This document shows positions 1-6,407 of a stretch of 19,980 bases of DNA, piece by piece. Numbering within the stretch: position 1 is the stretch's first letter; each line of letters starts with the position of its first letter. A program made the translations under genes and the position numbers. Below the pieces are notes generated by a model. It saw only the letters and a program-made list of their open reading frames with translations, had not been told where the DNA came from and did no database searches. The DNA is from an uncultured Clostridia bacterium (GTDB lineage: Bacteria; Bacillota; Clostridia; TANB77; CAG-508): assembly GCA_934131055.1 (NCBI GenBank), contig CAKOZB010000009.1, positions 1 through 19,980 on the forward strand, given 5' to 3'.

Positions 1-867
1 TCCCATAGCTGACATCATTAAGAATATAAGTTTCATTTCTACTTCATAATTTTTTACTATTGTTGCCTTTTGCCCAGACATTCTATATGAACTCATAGTC
101 TGTGAAAATGCTGGCAAGAAAGAAAACATCGACAAGAATAATGATAACAATACTGCTATTATAATTTTTCCTGCAACTCTTTTTCTGTCTTCTTTTTTGG
201 CATATAAAAATACTGCAAAAGGCAAACAAGATAATATAAAAAACAAAATCATGTAAGATATGTAATAACTTATTATCAAACTAAGTGTTAATGTTACGAT
301 AAATAATCCAGATTTATTTTGTGTAAGAAGTCTGTGTATTCCCAAACAAAATATAGGAAATATTGCTACCACATCCAACCACATAATATTTGTATAACTA
401 ATTAATACATAGCCTGAAAGCGCATACATTACACTGAATAACACTTTCCAAAATTCTAGTTTTTCACCGTTTCCGCTTTTCTTATATATCTTATTTAAAA
501 ATATGTATGTTGTTAGTGCAATTAATGCAATTCTAATTAATAACAAATACGAGAACGCATATATTATATTTTCTCTTTTAAATAATACAATAAGCCATGC
601 AAGCGGACTTGCAAATCCATCAAGTAATACTCCTCCAAATACATTAGAGCCACTCCCCAGTGTATATGAATATAATAGTGATTTTCCACCTCTTAGAATA
701 TCCCATAATAAATGATAGAATGTTTCATAAGATTGCCCCATGTCTGCATGAGCAATTGTCATTCCTCCAAATGGATAAATTCCTTTTACAGCATATATAA
801 GCAAAGCTATGGCTACCGCAATTACTGGTGCTATTAGAAATTTTCCATATTTTTTCACTTTTTCCAT
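1..867 (-). CDS. YfhO-family membrane protein, N-terminal part (cut by window edge)
   Basis: The frame opens at ATG 867-865 behind an AGGAGAT ribosome-binding site and stays open for 289 codons to base 1, so the C-terminal part lies outside. The product starts with a membrane segment, then has an extracellular-type loop with PFGG, HADMGQSYETFYH and LYSYTLGSGSNVFGG, followed by a series of hydrophobic helices. This pattern (Asp and Gln in the first loop, then a Tyr-Ser-Tyr/Phe...Gly-Ser-Gly motif) is that of the YfhO family. These large polytopic proteins resemble lipid-linked-sugar glycosyltransferases, and B. subtilis YfhO is linked to lipoteichoic acid glycosylation. The substrate here cannot be told. 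It sits downstream of the alcohol dehydrogenase gene on the same strand, separated by a hairpin, so it is probably transcribed separately or by read-through. Confidence 0.8.
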   Translation of the reverse strand, partial: MEKVKKYGKFLIAPVIAVAIALLIYAVKGIYPFGGMTIAHADMGQSYETFYHLLWDILRGGKSLLYSYTLGSGSNVFGGVLLDGFASPLAWLIVLFKRENIIYAFSYLLLIRIALIALTTYIFLNKIYKKSGNGEKLEFWKVLFSVMYALSGYVLISYTNIMWLDVVAIFPIFCLGIHRLLTQNKSGLFIVTLTLSLIISYYISYMILFFILSCLPFAVFLYAKKEDRKRVAGKIIIAVLLSLFLSMFSFLPAFSQTMSSYRMSGQKATIVKNYEVEMKLIFLMMSAMG

Positions 868-889
868 AATTATATCTCCTTTTATCCTA

Positions 890-926
890 AAATCGCCCAA
901 AAAGGGGCGTCCCTCTTGGGCGATTT
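890..926 (-). terminator. Hairpin between adh and yfhO-like gene, probable bidirectional terminator
   Basis: AATCGCCCAA (891-900) pairs perfectly with TTGGGCGATT (916-925), with one more A-T pair outside, around a 15-base GC-rich loop. It follows the stop codon of the alcohol dehydrogenase on the minus strand, where the T run after the stem is short (4 T, partly in the stem). The plus-strand reading has a better T run (924-929), though no plus-strand gene is seen upstream. Confidence 0.6.
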
Positions 927-948
927 TTTCTTCAATTATTATAAATGA

Positions 949-2106
949 TTACCAAGCTTTTTCGTATAAATCTATAAAGTCTTGTTTTGTTACTTCTCTT
1001 GGATTTCCTGGTTTGCAAGGGTCTTCCATTGCTTTATCTGCTAGCATTGCAAAGTCTTTTTTCTTTGCTCCTACATCTTTTACTGTTTGAGTAATTCCAA
1101 CAGCTTCTGATAAGTCTCTTACTTTTTCACATAAGGTTTTTACAGCTTCTTCATCTGTAAATTTCATTGCATTTATTCCCATACCTTGTGTTAAAATTTC
1201 TTTATATAAATCTGCACAAACAGCACCATTAAATTCTAATACAGTTGGAAGTAATATTGCATTTGCTAAGCCGTGTGGAGTATCATAAACGGCTCCTAAT
1301 TGATGGGCCATTGAATGAACTATTCCAAGTCCAACATATGAGAATCCCATTCCAGCTATATATTGGCCTAGTCCGACATCATCTATTGCTTTTTGGTCTT
1401 TGTCATTTACAGCTTTATCTAAGTTTTTATAAATTAGCTCTATTGCTTTCATAGAAAACATTTGGGACATTGTATTATGTGCCTTTGTTATATATCCTTC
1501 GATTGCATGTGTTAATGCATCCATTCCAGTTGCAGCAGCTAACTTTTTAGGCATAGAAGCCATAAGTTCTGTATCAACTATTGCTAAAACTGGTATGTCA
1601 TGTGGATCGACACAAACCATTTTAACTTCTCTTTCTTCATCTGTTATTACATAGTTAATTGTAACTTCTGCTGCAGTTCCTGCGGTTGTTGGCATTGCAA
1701 TCATTGGAAGTCCTTTTTTCTTTGTATTTGATGGCCCATTTAGTGAAACTACATCGTCTCTATCTGGGTTTGTCATAAGTATAGATATTGCCTTTGCAGT
1801 ATCCATGCTAGAACCACCACCAACTGCAAGAATAACGTCTGGTCTAAACCATCTACTCTTTTTATATCCGTGTAATACATTATCAATTGAAGGGTTTGGT
1901 TTTACATCATCATATAATTCATATCTAACCTTTCCCTCTTCAAGAATATTTATAACTTTATCTGTAACCCCAGCATCAACAAGAGATTTATCAGATACTA
2001 AAAATACTCTTTTATATCCTCTATCTTTTAATTCATCTAGTAGAACTTCTCTAGCTCCAAATCCAAAATATGAAGTCTCATTTAATATAAATCTAGTATT
2101 AGCCAT
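949..2106 (-). CDS. fucO: Iron-containing alcohol dehydrogenase, lactaldehyde reductase (FucO) type
   Basis: NAD-dependent group III alcohol dehydrogenase of 385 aa, the usual length. The Rossmann-like N-terminal half carries the GGGSSMDTAKA motif (residues 96-106) for NAD binding. The helical C-terminal half carries the metal ligands D196 and H200 (in TGMDALTHAIEGY), H264 (HSMAH) and H278 (TPHG). Stretches such as PTTAGTAAEVTINYVITDEE and the ending DLYEKAW match what I recall of E. coli FucO closely, so reduction of lactaldehyde to 1,2-propanediol, or of a similar short aldehyde, is the best guess; 1,3-propanediol or butanol dehydrogenase roles are alternatives. It lies 83 bases after the FIST gene and is likely co-transcribed with it. 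An in-frame TAA shortly upstream excludes a longer N-terminus. The ATG has no adjacent Shine-Dalgarno site (see 2117-2160). Confidence 0.9.
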   Translation of the reverse strand: MANTRFILNETSYFGFGAREVLLDELKDRGYKRVFLVSDKSLVDAGVTDKVINILEEGKVRYELYDDVKPNPSIDNVLHGYKKSRWFRPDVILAVGGGSSMDTAKAISILMTNPDRDDVVSLNGPSNTKKKGLPMIAMPTTAGTAAEVTINYVITDEEREVKMVCVDPHDIPVLAIVDTELMASMPKKLAAATGMDALTHAIEGYITKAHNTMSQMFSMKAIELIYKNLDKAVNDKDQKAIDDVGLGQYIAGMGFSYVGLGIVHSMAHQLGAVYDTPHGLANAILLPTVLEFNGAVCADLYKEILTQGMGINAMKFTDEEAVKTLCEKVRDLSEAVGITQTVKDVGAKKKDFAMLADKAMEDPCKPGNPREVTKQDFIDLYEKAW

Positions 2107-2116
2107 AATTTTTTAT

Positions 2117-2160
2117 AATCAATTTTATAGACCTTAGCCTATTTAATCGATTTTCCTCCT
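2117..2160 (-). promoter_or_regulatory. Shine-Dalgarno separated from adh start by a hairpin
   Basis: A strong AGGAGG lies at 2160-2155, but the adh ATG is at 2106-2104, 48 bases downstream, which is too far for normal initiation. The bases between (2152-2117) fold into a hairpin: 15 opposed positions, 11 Watson-Crick pairs and 2 G-U pairs with a two-position A/A internal loop, and the six-base loop CTAAGG. Folded, it leaves about 2 bases before and 10 after the stem, restoring a roughly normal 12-base spacing. The fold is read by eye; the functional role is inference. Confidence 0.5.
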
Positions 2161-2189
2161 TTTCCAATTTTATTATTAGCATTCTATTT

Positions 2190-3362
2190 TTATTTATTCT
2201 TGCCAAATCCAGTAAATGAAAGCATTAATCTTCCACAAGTATTTTCTCCATGGTCTTCTGTTCCATATTCGCCAAATGTAAATACTGTTAAGAATGGAAC
2301 ACCTTTTGCTTCTTTCTTTAGTCTTTCTGCAACTTCTTCAATTCTTTCATTTATTCCAAGCTTTCTTTCTCCACTATGTATTAAAAGATATGCTCCAGCT
2401 TCGCATGGAAGGTTTGTTCTTACATTCTTTAATGTTTTTCCAGTTGCTTCTATTAATTCATCAACACTTGCTTGCATTTGAATTACTGCTGTATTAATTG
2501 CTAAGTTGTTTCCAACATTCATTGATAAATCTTCATTTCCAATCATTGGGTGACGTATTGCAATTAGTGAGCCTAATCTATCTTTTACTCCTAAAGGCTC
2601 TGTTACAGAAGCAGATAACAAATTCATTCCAGCTAAATCCTTCACCTTTTTGCCAGTCCATTTTGCATATACATTTAATGCTGGCTTTCCGTCTATTTCG
2701 ACTAACTGTCTTCTTCCATTCAATTTTGTTACAATTCCAGAGTTTACAGTCTCGTGGTAAGCTCCAGTGTATTTATTTCTTATTGATTTATTTGTGTAGA
2801 AAAATGCAACAGCAACACCATCAGAAAAACATTTATCATTCGTAAATATTTTCCAATCTCCAGATATAGAATCATCTGCAGCACTACCTCCAAAAACAGG
2901 AACGCAGCCTACTACATCTTCAATTCCTTTTACATACTCTTCTTCCTCTCCTGGAGAAGCTATCATATATACATATGCAGGAGCCTTATCTGTTCCAACT
3001 TTAGCCATTGCCTCTTTTGCAACTTTTCTTCCTGTTTCTCTTGGATTTTTTCCACGTTCTGAGCCTGCAACTCCAACAGCAGTTTCATCATCACCAATTG
3101 CAAGCATTCCTGCAAATCCACTTTCTGACGAGATTACTCCATCTGGTACAATTATTGCTCCTGAAGATGTACATCCGATTATTGGAGCCGTTCCAAGAAC
3201 TGATTTTGCACCTTCTAGTAATTTATTTTGATTATATTTCACAGAACTGAATACAAAAGCAACTTTAGTTTCTATTAAGTCTACAACTGCTTTTTCAGCA
3301 CATGCCTTACCTGCAGTAAAGCTGTCTTTATCCGTGCTATAACTAACATTTGATTTTAACAT
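2190..3362 (-). CDS. Stand-alone FIST N/C domain protein
   Basis: A 390-aa soluble protein with a FIST N-terminal domain (about residues 15-200; features include AFVFSSVKYNQNKLLEG and IIGCTSSGAI) and a FIST_C domain (about 210-375, including the GAYLLIHSGERK and LTVFTFGEYG region). FIST domains are intracellular sensory domains proposed to bind small ligands such as amino acids; many are fused to signalling outputs such as kinase or methyl-accepting domains. No such output is seen here, so this is the domain alone. It is the first gene of a likely two-gene unit with the FucO-like dehydrogenase and has its own promoter (3458-3486). An AAAGGA site 10 bases ahead supports the ATG at 3362. Ligand unknown. 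Confidence 0.85.
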   Translation of the reverse strand: MLKSNVSYSTDKDSFTAGKACAEKAVVDLIETKVAFVFSSVKYNQNKLLEGAKSVLGTAPIIGCTSSGAIIVPDGVISSESGFAGMLAIGDDETAVGVAGSERGKNPRETGRKVAKEAMAKVGTDKAPAYVYMIASPGEEEEYVKGIEDVVGCVPVFGGSAADDSISGDWKIFTNDKCFSDGVAVAFFYTNKSIRNKYTGAYHETVNSGIVTKLNGRRQLVEIDGKPALNVYAKWTGKKVKDLAGMNLLSASVTEPLGVKDRLGSLIAIRHPMIGNEDLSMNVGNNLAINTAVIQMQASVDELIEATGKTLKNVRTNLPCEAGAYLLIHSGERKLGINERIEEVAERLKKEAKGVPFLTVFTFGEYGTEDHGENTCGRLMLSFTGFGKNK

Positions 3363-3385
3363 TTTCCCTCGTTCCTTTCCACCAG

Positions 3386-3414
3386 AAAGTTGAAAGAGTA
3401 ATTATTTCAACCTT
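3386..3414 (-). promoter_or_regulatory. Hairpin in FIST mRNA leader
   Basis: On the minus strand AAGGTTGAAA (3414-3405) pairs with TTTCAACTTT (3395-3386), ten pairs with one G-U, around a nine-base loop. It lies between the promoter and the start codon and directly follows an extra Shine-Dalgarno-like AAGGAG (3421-3416). No known riboswitch was recognised. Confidence 0.4.
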
Positions 3415-3457
3415 CTCCTTAGTATATTTTTCTATTTTTGTCTATAAGTATGGTTAA

Positions 3458-3486
3458 ATTATATCAATACGAAAAGTTTTATTCAA
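3458..3486 (-). promoter_or_regulatory. Sigma-A-type promoter for FIST-adh unit
   Basis: Minus strand: -35 TTGAAT (3486-3481), a 17-base spacer and a perfect -10 TATAAT (3463-3458). It lies about 95 bases ahead of the FIST start codon, giving a leader of roughly 90 bases. Confidence 0.6.
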
Positions 3487-3519
3487 CAATTTAAGTAAAT
3501 GTAACAAAAATGTAATATT

Positions 3520-3852
3520 CTATTTTTGTTCTTCCATAATTTCATTTTTTACTGCAATGTTAACTAACATACTAATCGATAAACCATATTTTATCTTCAA
3601 TTCACTCAAACCTTTTAACAAGCTTTCTCTTATTAGAATAGACCTTGTAACGCAAGTTCTATTTCTATTCTCGTATACCTCTATTTTTTCTTTTTCAATC
3701 AATTCTTCTATCGCCACATTTATTAACTTACTTATTGAAGCTTCATATACCTCTTTAGATAATCTTTCTAATTCCAAATATAATTTTTCATCAATATAAA
3801 ATGTTCTACTTATTAATTTTTCCTTTTTATAAATTTTGTCTGAATACGCCAT
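3520..3852 (-). CDS. Tandem ribbon-helix-helix-like protein, putative DNA-binding regulator
   Basis: A 110-aa protein that appears to hold two copies of a ribbon-helix-helix-like unit in one chain: residues 14-52 (ISRTFYIDEKLY...SISKLINVAIEELI) and 68-105 (VTRSILIRESLL...SISMLVNIAVKNEI). Each has a short beta strand, a helix, a turn and a second helix, with the shared core S-I-S-x-L-[IV]-N-[IV]-A. Ribbon-helix-helix proteins (MetJ/Arc/CopG) normally dimerise so that two strands fill the DNA major groove; a tandem copy could form that fold within one chain. I start at ATG 3852 because GGAAGGAG lies 5 bases upstream; an earlier in-frame ATG at 3876 has no such site. It is divergent from the MutS-like gene and may control it, which is inference. 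Confidence 0.65.
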   Translation of the reverse strand: MAYSDKIYKKEKLISRTFYIDEKLYLELERLSKEVYEASISKLINVAIEELIEKEKIEVYENRNRTCVTRSILIRESLLKGLSELKIKYGLSISMLVNIAVKNEIMEEQK

Positions 3853-3978
3853 TTTTTCTCCTTCCATTTTACCCATTAGTTATTTTCTAAATAAATTTAA
3901 TGTAATTTTGCAACCACCCATAGTTCTATACTTTTTCCAATTTTTAATATATAATTTTTATGTTTTATGGAGGTGTAT
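3853..3978. promoter_or_regulatory. Divergent intergenic region between RHH-like and MutS-like genes
   Basis: This 126-base spacer should hold both promoters. For the plus-strand gene a TATAAT lies at 3950-3955 with only a weak -35 (TATACT, 3927-3932, spacer 17). A short inverted repeat ATAG-TT-CTAT (3920-3929) overlaps that weak -35 and could be an operator; this is a guess from position. Confidence 0.35.
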
Positions 3979-4404
3979 ATGAGTACTTTATACAATAGAT
4001 ATTTACAGCTAAAGCAAGAAAATTGCGATGTTTATTATTTATTTAAATACGGAATTTTCTATATATTTCTAGATGATGATGCAAAAGATATATCAAAATT
4101 ATTTAATTTTAAGTTAACAAATTTGAATTCTTCTGTTGTAAAATGTGGTTTTCCTGCTTCACAATTAAATAAATATTTAGCATACTTTCGTGGTTCTAAT
4201 ATTTCTGTAGAAATTATAGAATCCAACCAAAGTCCAGTATTATCAGACTACGCATATGTATATTATAAAAAATGCGACAGCTTAATAGAAAATATAGCCA
4301 AAATAGATCCAGATACTCTTTCTGTTAGTGAAGCTTTTAACACATTGCAAAAATTTGCAAGAGAAAGCACTGAGCTACTGGAATATCGCAAAGCTATTAA
4401 ATAA
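3979..4404 (+). CDS. Miniature MutS-like protein (domain I plus C-terminal tail motif)
   Basis: A 141-aa protein. Residues 1-82 resemble MutS domain I, the mismatch-reading domain: LYNRYLQLKQEN, then LFKYGIFYIFLDDDA, LFNFKLTNLN and CGFPASQLNKYLAYF correspond to the Q-Y-x-x-L-K, F-x-x-G-D-F-Y-E-x-F-x-x-D-A, L-T and G-x-P-x-x-x-x-x-x-Y-L landmarks. The wedge Phe is kept (F27) but the partner Glu of F-x-E is Ile (I29). Residues 100-130 (LIENIAKIDPDTLSVSEAFN...) resemble the extreme C-terminal tail of full MutS (Leu-Thr-Pro-x-Glu-Ala-Leu type). Connector, lever, clamp and ATPase domains are absent, so it cannot be a working mismatch-repair ATPase by itself. It might bind DNA or interact with MutS. 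GGAGGTG ahead of ATG 3979 sets the start; a further ATG at 3967 overlaps that site. Confidence 0.65.
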   Translation: MSTLYNRYLQLKQENCDVYYLFKYGIFYIFLDDDAKDISKLFNFKLTNLNSSVVKCGFPASQLNKYLAYFRGSNISVEIIESNQSPVLSDYAYVYYKKCDSLIENIAKIDPDTLSVSEAFNTLQKFARESTELLEYRKAIK

Positions 4405-4511
4405 ATTTATTGTATTTTCCACTCATGTTATGAGTTTATTAAATCTTACATAAAAAAAATGGATAATATGGATATATTTTTTATGACATTTTATGAATTA
4501 TAAAAACAAAC

Positions 4512-4569
4512 TTATAGAAAAGGAATACTTTCAACAAATCTTTTTATTGAAAGTATTCCTCTTCTATAA
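4512..4569. repeat. Long inverted repeat, possible bidirectional terminator
   Basis: Two 23-base arms (4512-4534 and 4547-4569) are complementary with a single mismatch, which becomes a G-U pair in a minus-strand RNA, around a 12-base loop. It lies between the plus-strand MutS-like gene and the minus-strand DGR relic. T-rich but not uniform tracts follow on both sides, so a two-way terminator is plausible; a relic of a small mobile repeat is an alternative. Confidence 0.6.
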
Positions 4570-4750
4570 CATTTCTTTTCAACTATTCTCTATATTTTTA
4601 ATTTAACATCTTAGTGTTTCGTTCGTTTCCTACCAGAGTCGCACTAAAATTCTATTCATTTTTACCATTTAATAGGAAGGAATAAACTTCTTTAATATCT
4701 AATACTTTATTGGCATAGGTCCTTAAACCTATACATCGAAAATGATATTA

Positions 4751-4861
4751 GAGTGGCACGGAACCCGTTGTTAATGTTGGCATTGCCTGAATTATTGTCC
4801 CAACGGTTGCCTGCTGGATTGTTGTTGTTGTAATTACCACCACGAAGCACAACCGTCTCGG
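4751..4861 (-). repeat. Template-repeat-like block of a diversity-generating retroelement
   Basis: Read on the minus strand this block translates to a segment with VVLRGGNYNNNN, then PAGNRWDNNSG and NANINNGFRATL. The pattern R-G-G ... N-rich ... G-F-R-A is that of the C-terminal variable region of DGR target proteins (C-type-lectin/formylglycine-enzyme fold). About half the residues between RGG and GFR are Asn, written with AAC/AAT, as expected for an unmutated template repeat whose adenines are the mutable sites. There is no start codon, a stop (TAA) lies just upstream in frame, and the block is about 49% GC in a strongly AT-rich setting. It lies 3' of a reverse transcriptase C-terminal remnant on the same strand, an order known for DGRs. 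No matching variable region is visible in the window. Confidence 0.65.
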
Positions 4862-4890
4862 AAGTTGAGTAATTAGCTTACAGTTTATCC

Positions 4891-5076
4891 CTAATATATA
4901 ATTTTTTCTCGTAGTAATTCATCTTGTAATAATATATTTTTCTTTTTTAATTTATATGTATTTGCAATATTAAAATATCCCAAATGCCCTGTCAAATAAA
5001 TTCTTGCATCTTTTGAAGATAAGTTTTCATCTTTTATTTCTCTGAGTAACTTTTTTACTTTTTTCTTAAATTTTTT
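4891..5076 (-). pseudogene. Reverse transcriptase C-terminal remnant (DGR type)
   Basis: Sixty-one codons open after an in-frame TGA (5079-5077) and ending at TAG (4893-4891). The basic stretch KKFKKKVKKLLREI is followed by NLSSKDARIYLTGHLGYFNIANTYKLKKK, which fits the C-terminal end of DGR/retron-like reverse transcriptases (basic helix, then S/T-x-x-G-H-L-x-x-x-x-x-A-N-T-Y-x-L). The palm with the YxDD motif and everything else upstream is missing; instead the stop codon of a membrane peptidase gene lies at 5095-5097, about 15 bases upstream. No start codon or Shine-Dalgarno is present. This is a decayed end of a gene, not a working enzyme. Recognition is by pattern and memory. Confidence 0.6.
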
Positions 5077-5094
5077 TCATATTTGCTGTTTTAT

Positions 5095-5799
5095 TTATAA
5101 TAATTCCACCATTACCACCATAATTATTGCATATATTAGTAATCTTATTAAAGCTTTCATTAATAGCACATAATTATATGATTTTATTCCAACTTTATTT
5201 ACATCTTTATATGTTTGTATTATCTTATCTTTTTCTTCTTTTGTAACATAGTCTGTTTTTTCTATGTAATCTTGTGCCATGAATTCTGCTCTTGTCATAG
5301 CATCTGTTTCTAAAAAGCTTCTCACCGCATACGATATTAACTGCATAAGTGCTAAAACCCACAAACAAATTGTAGCAGTATTATAACTTATTTTATTAAA
5401 TAAACTCAATATTGATATTATTAAAAGATATAAATTATTAATATTGGCAAATATCACATTAAATTTTAGTAGTCTCTTGTCTTGTGTCGTATGAATACAT
5501 TCATGTATAACAGTTTGTATTCTTGTAATTACATTTGCTTTTCCAATTACTATTTTGTTTTTAAACACAAGATACACACTTGTCTTTGAACTATTATCTT
5601 CTTCGACTTTTACGTCTTCTATATTTAATTTTTTTAATGTTTGCTTGCAGATTTCTGTATTGCTTGGAAATTTTTTTATGGTTTCTGTTAATTTCTCATC
5701 TTCTACTATTCCTCTTAATTTTTTGAAATCTTTTATGCCAACATTCAAACCTATTGTTAATAGTAGCATTGTTATTAAAATACTTAATATTATTATCAT
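5095..5799 (-). CDS. Putative membrane zinc peptidase with HExxH motif
   Basis: A 234-aa protein that I cannot assign to a named family. It starts with a membrane helix (residues 1-20), followed by a soluble part with the zinc-peptidase motif HECIH at 99-103 (TRIQTVIHECIHTTQD). Then come two hydrophobic segments (about 115-160), a helix with FLETDAMTRAEFMAQDYIEK that could supply the third metal ligand through a Glu, and a C-terminal membrane segment (about 214-234). The layout recalls small membrane metallopeptidases of the YugP type, but the motif context differs. An AGGAGAGG site 6 bases ahead supports ATG 5799. It stands alone, between the terminator of the YlbF/GT4 unit and the DGR relic. 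Confidence 0.6.
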   Translation of the reverse strand: MIIILSILITMLLLTIGLNVGIKDFKKLRGIVEDEKLTETIKKFPSNTEICKQTLKKLNIEDVKVEEDNSSKTSVYLVFKNKIVIGKANVITRIQTVIHECIHTTQDKRLLKFNVIFANINNLYLLIISILSLFNKISYNTATICLWVLALMQLISYAVRSFLETDAMTRAEFMAQDYIEKTDYVTKEEKDKIIQTYKDVNKVGIKSYNYVLLMKALIRLLIYAIIMVVMVELL

Positions 5800-5927
5800 A
5801 AAAAGCCTCTCCTTTTTTATTAATTATATTCGCCTCAGTGTTTTTTACCGTTTGCAATTTTTAATTCTATATCAACATATTTTTTATTCAATTTACATAG
5901 ATTCAATTGCATTGTTAATTTTTTTAC

Positions 5928-5966
5928 AAAAAGAGCACATAAATATTTTAGTGTATTTAAGTGCTC
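5928..5966 (-). terminator. Intrinsic terminator of the GT4-YlbF unit
   Basis: GAGCAC-A-TAAATA (5933-5945) pairs with TATTTA-A-GTGCTC (5954-5966), 12 pairs with one A/A mismatch and an eight-base loop. On the minus strand the stem is followed directly by TTTTTG. It lies about 90 bases after the YlbF-family stop codon. Confidence 0.8.
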
Positions 5967-6054
5967 CGTTCTTTACTATATATTTTTACATTTTATATTA
6001 AGTTGGAAAAGAATTGAATTTTGACATAGCCAAAATTGTAATTATTTTTCAACC

Positions 6055-6387
6055 TTATAATACATCTTTAATTGCTTCAGCAATAATCTTATTTACATCT
6101 GCAATCATAACATTAAATTGTATTTCTGTATCAAAGTATTTTTTTATTTCTTCATCTTTTAATAATTCTGCATATTTTTCTTGTAACATTTGTTTTGCTT
6201 CAGTAGCATTTCCGCTTCCTTGCATAGTTTCTACTTGAATTTTATATCTCAAATGTTCAAATTCTTCTACTTGTGCTTTTTTTACTGGATTTGATTCTAT
6301 ATTTTCTTTTAATTCTTTATACTCTTTGTATTCTTTTGATTCTCTTATTTGTTTTGCTAACTTGTGAGCATCATCATATATTTTCAT
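6055..6387 (-). CDS. YlbF/YmcA-family protein
   Basis: A 110-aa, all-helical, charged protein matching the YlbF family (formerly DUF964): KIYDDAHKLAKQIRESKEYKEYKEL at the start, a Pro near residue 34, then FEHLRYKIQ and a long C-terminal helix ending in a hydrophobic NVMIADVNKIIAEAI segment. In B. subtilis YlbF acts with YmcA and YaaT in a complex that affects RNase Y-dependent mRNA processing, competence, sporulation and biofilm formation. Whether this paralogue does the same is unknown. It follows the GT4 gene by 20 bases, with AGGAGG in the gap, so the two are co-transcribed, and a strong terminator follows. Confidence 0.85.
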   Translation of the reverse strand: MKIYDDAHKLAKQIRESKEYKEYKELKENIESNPVKKAQVEEFEHLRYKIQVETMQGSGNATEAKQMLQEKYAELLKDEEIKKYFDTEIQFNVMIADVNKIIAEAIKDVL

Positions 6388-6407
6388 ATAGTCTCAAACC
6401 TCCTAAT

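Larger units (their letters stand above)
4405..4890. other. 486-base stretch without an intact gene: inverted repeat, possible RNA flank and DGR template repeat
   Basis: Nothing here encodes a full protein. It holds a weak hairpin just after the MutS-like gene (ACTCAT-GTT-ATGAGT, about 4421-4435), a long inverted repeat (4512-4569), a region with small stems (TTAGTG 4611-4616 with CACTAA 4642-4647; ATAGGT with ACCTAT around 4716-4733) lying 3' of the template repeat on the minus strand, and the template-repeat-like block 4751-4861. The spacer 4862-4890 links it to the reverse transcriptase remnant. Confidence 0.5.

Noticed and set aside
4611..4647. GTGCGACT on the minus strand looks like the GUGYG start of a group II intron
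   Set aside because: No domain V or VI-like hairpin, no intron-type RT, and the short motif can occur by chance; the RT tail nearby is not of the intron type.
4751..4861. Reading the RGG...GFR block as part of a live formylglycine-enzyme-like protein gene
   Set aside because: There is a stop directly upstream in frame, no start codon or ribosome site, and only about 56 codons are open; the Asn-codon richness and the RT tail beside it fit a template repeat better.
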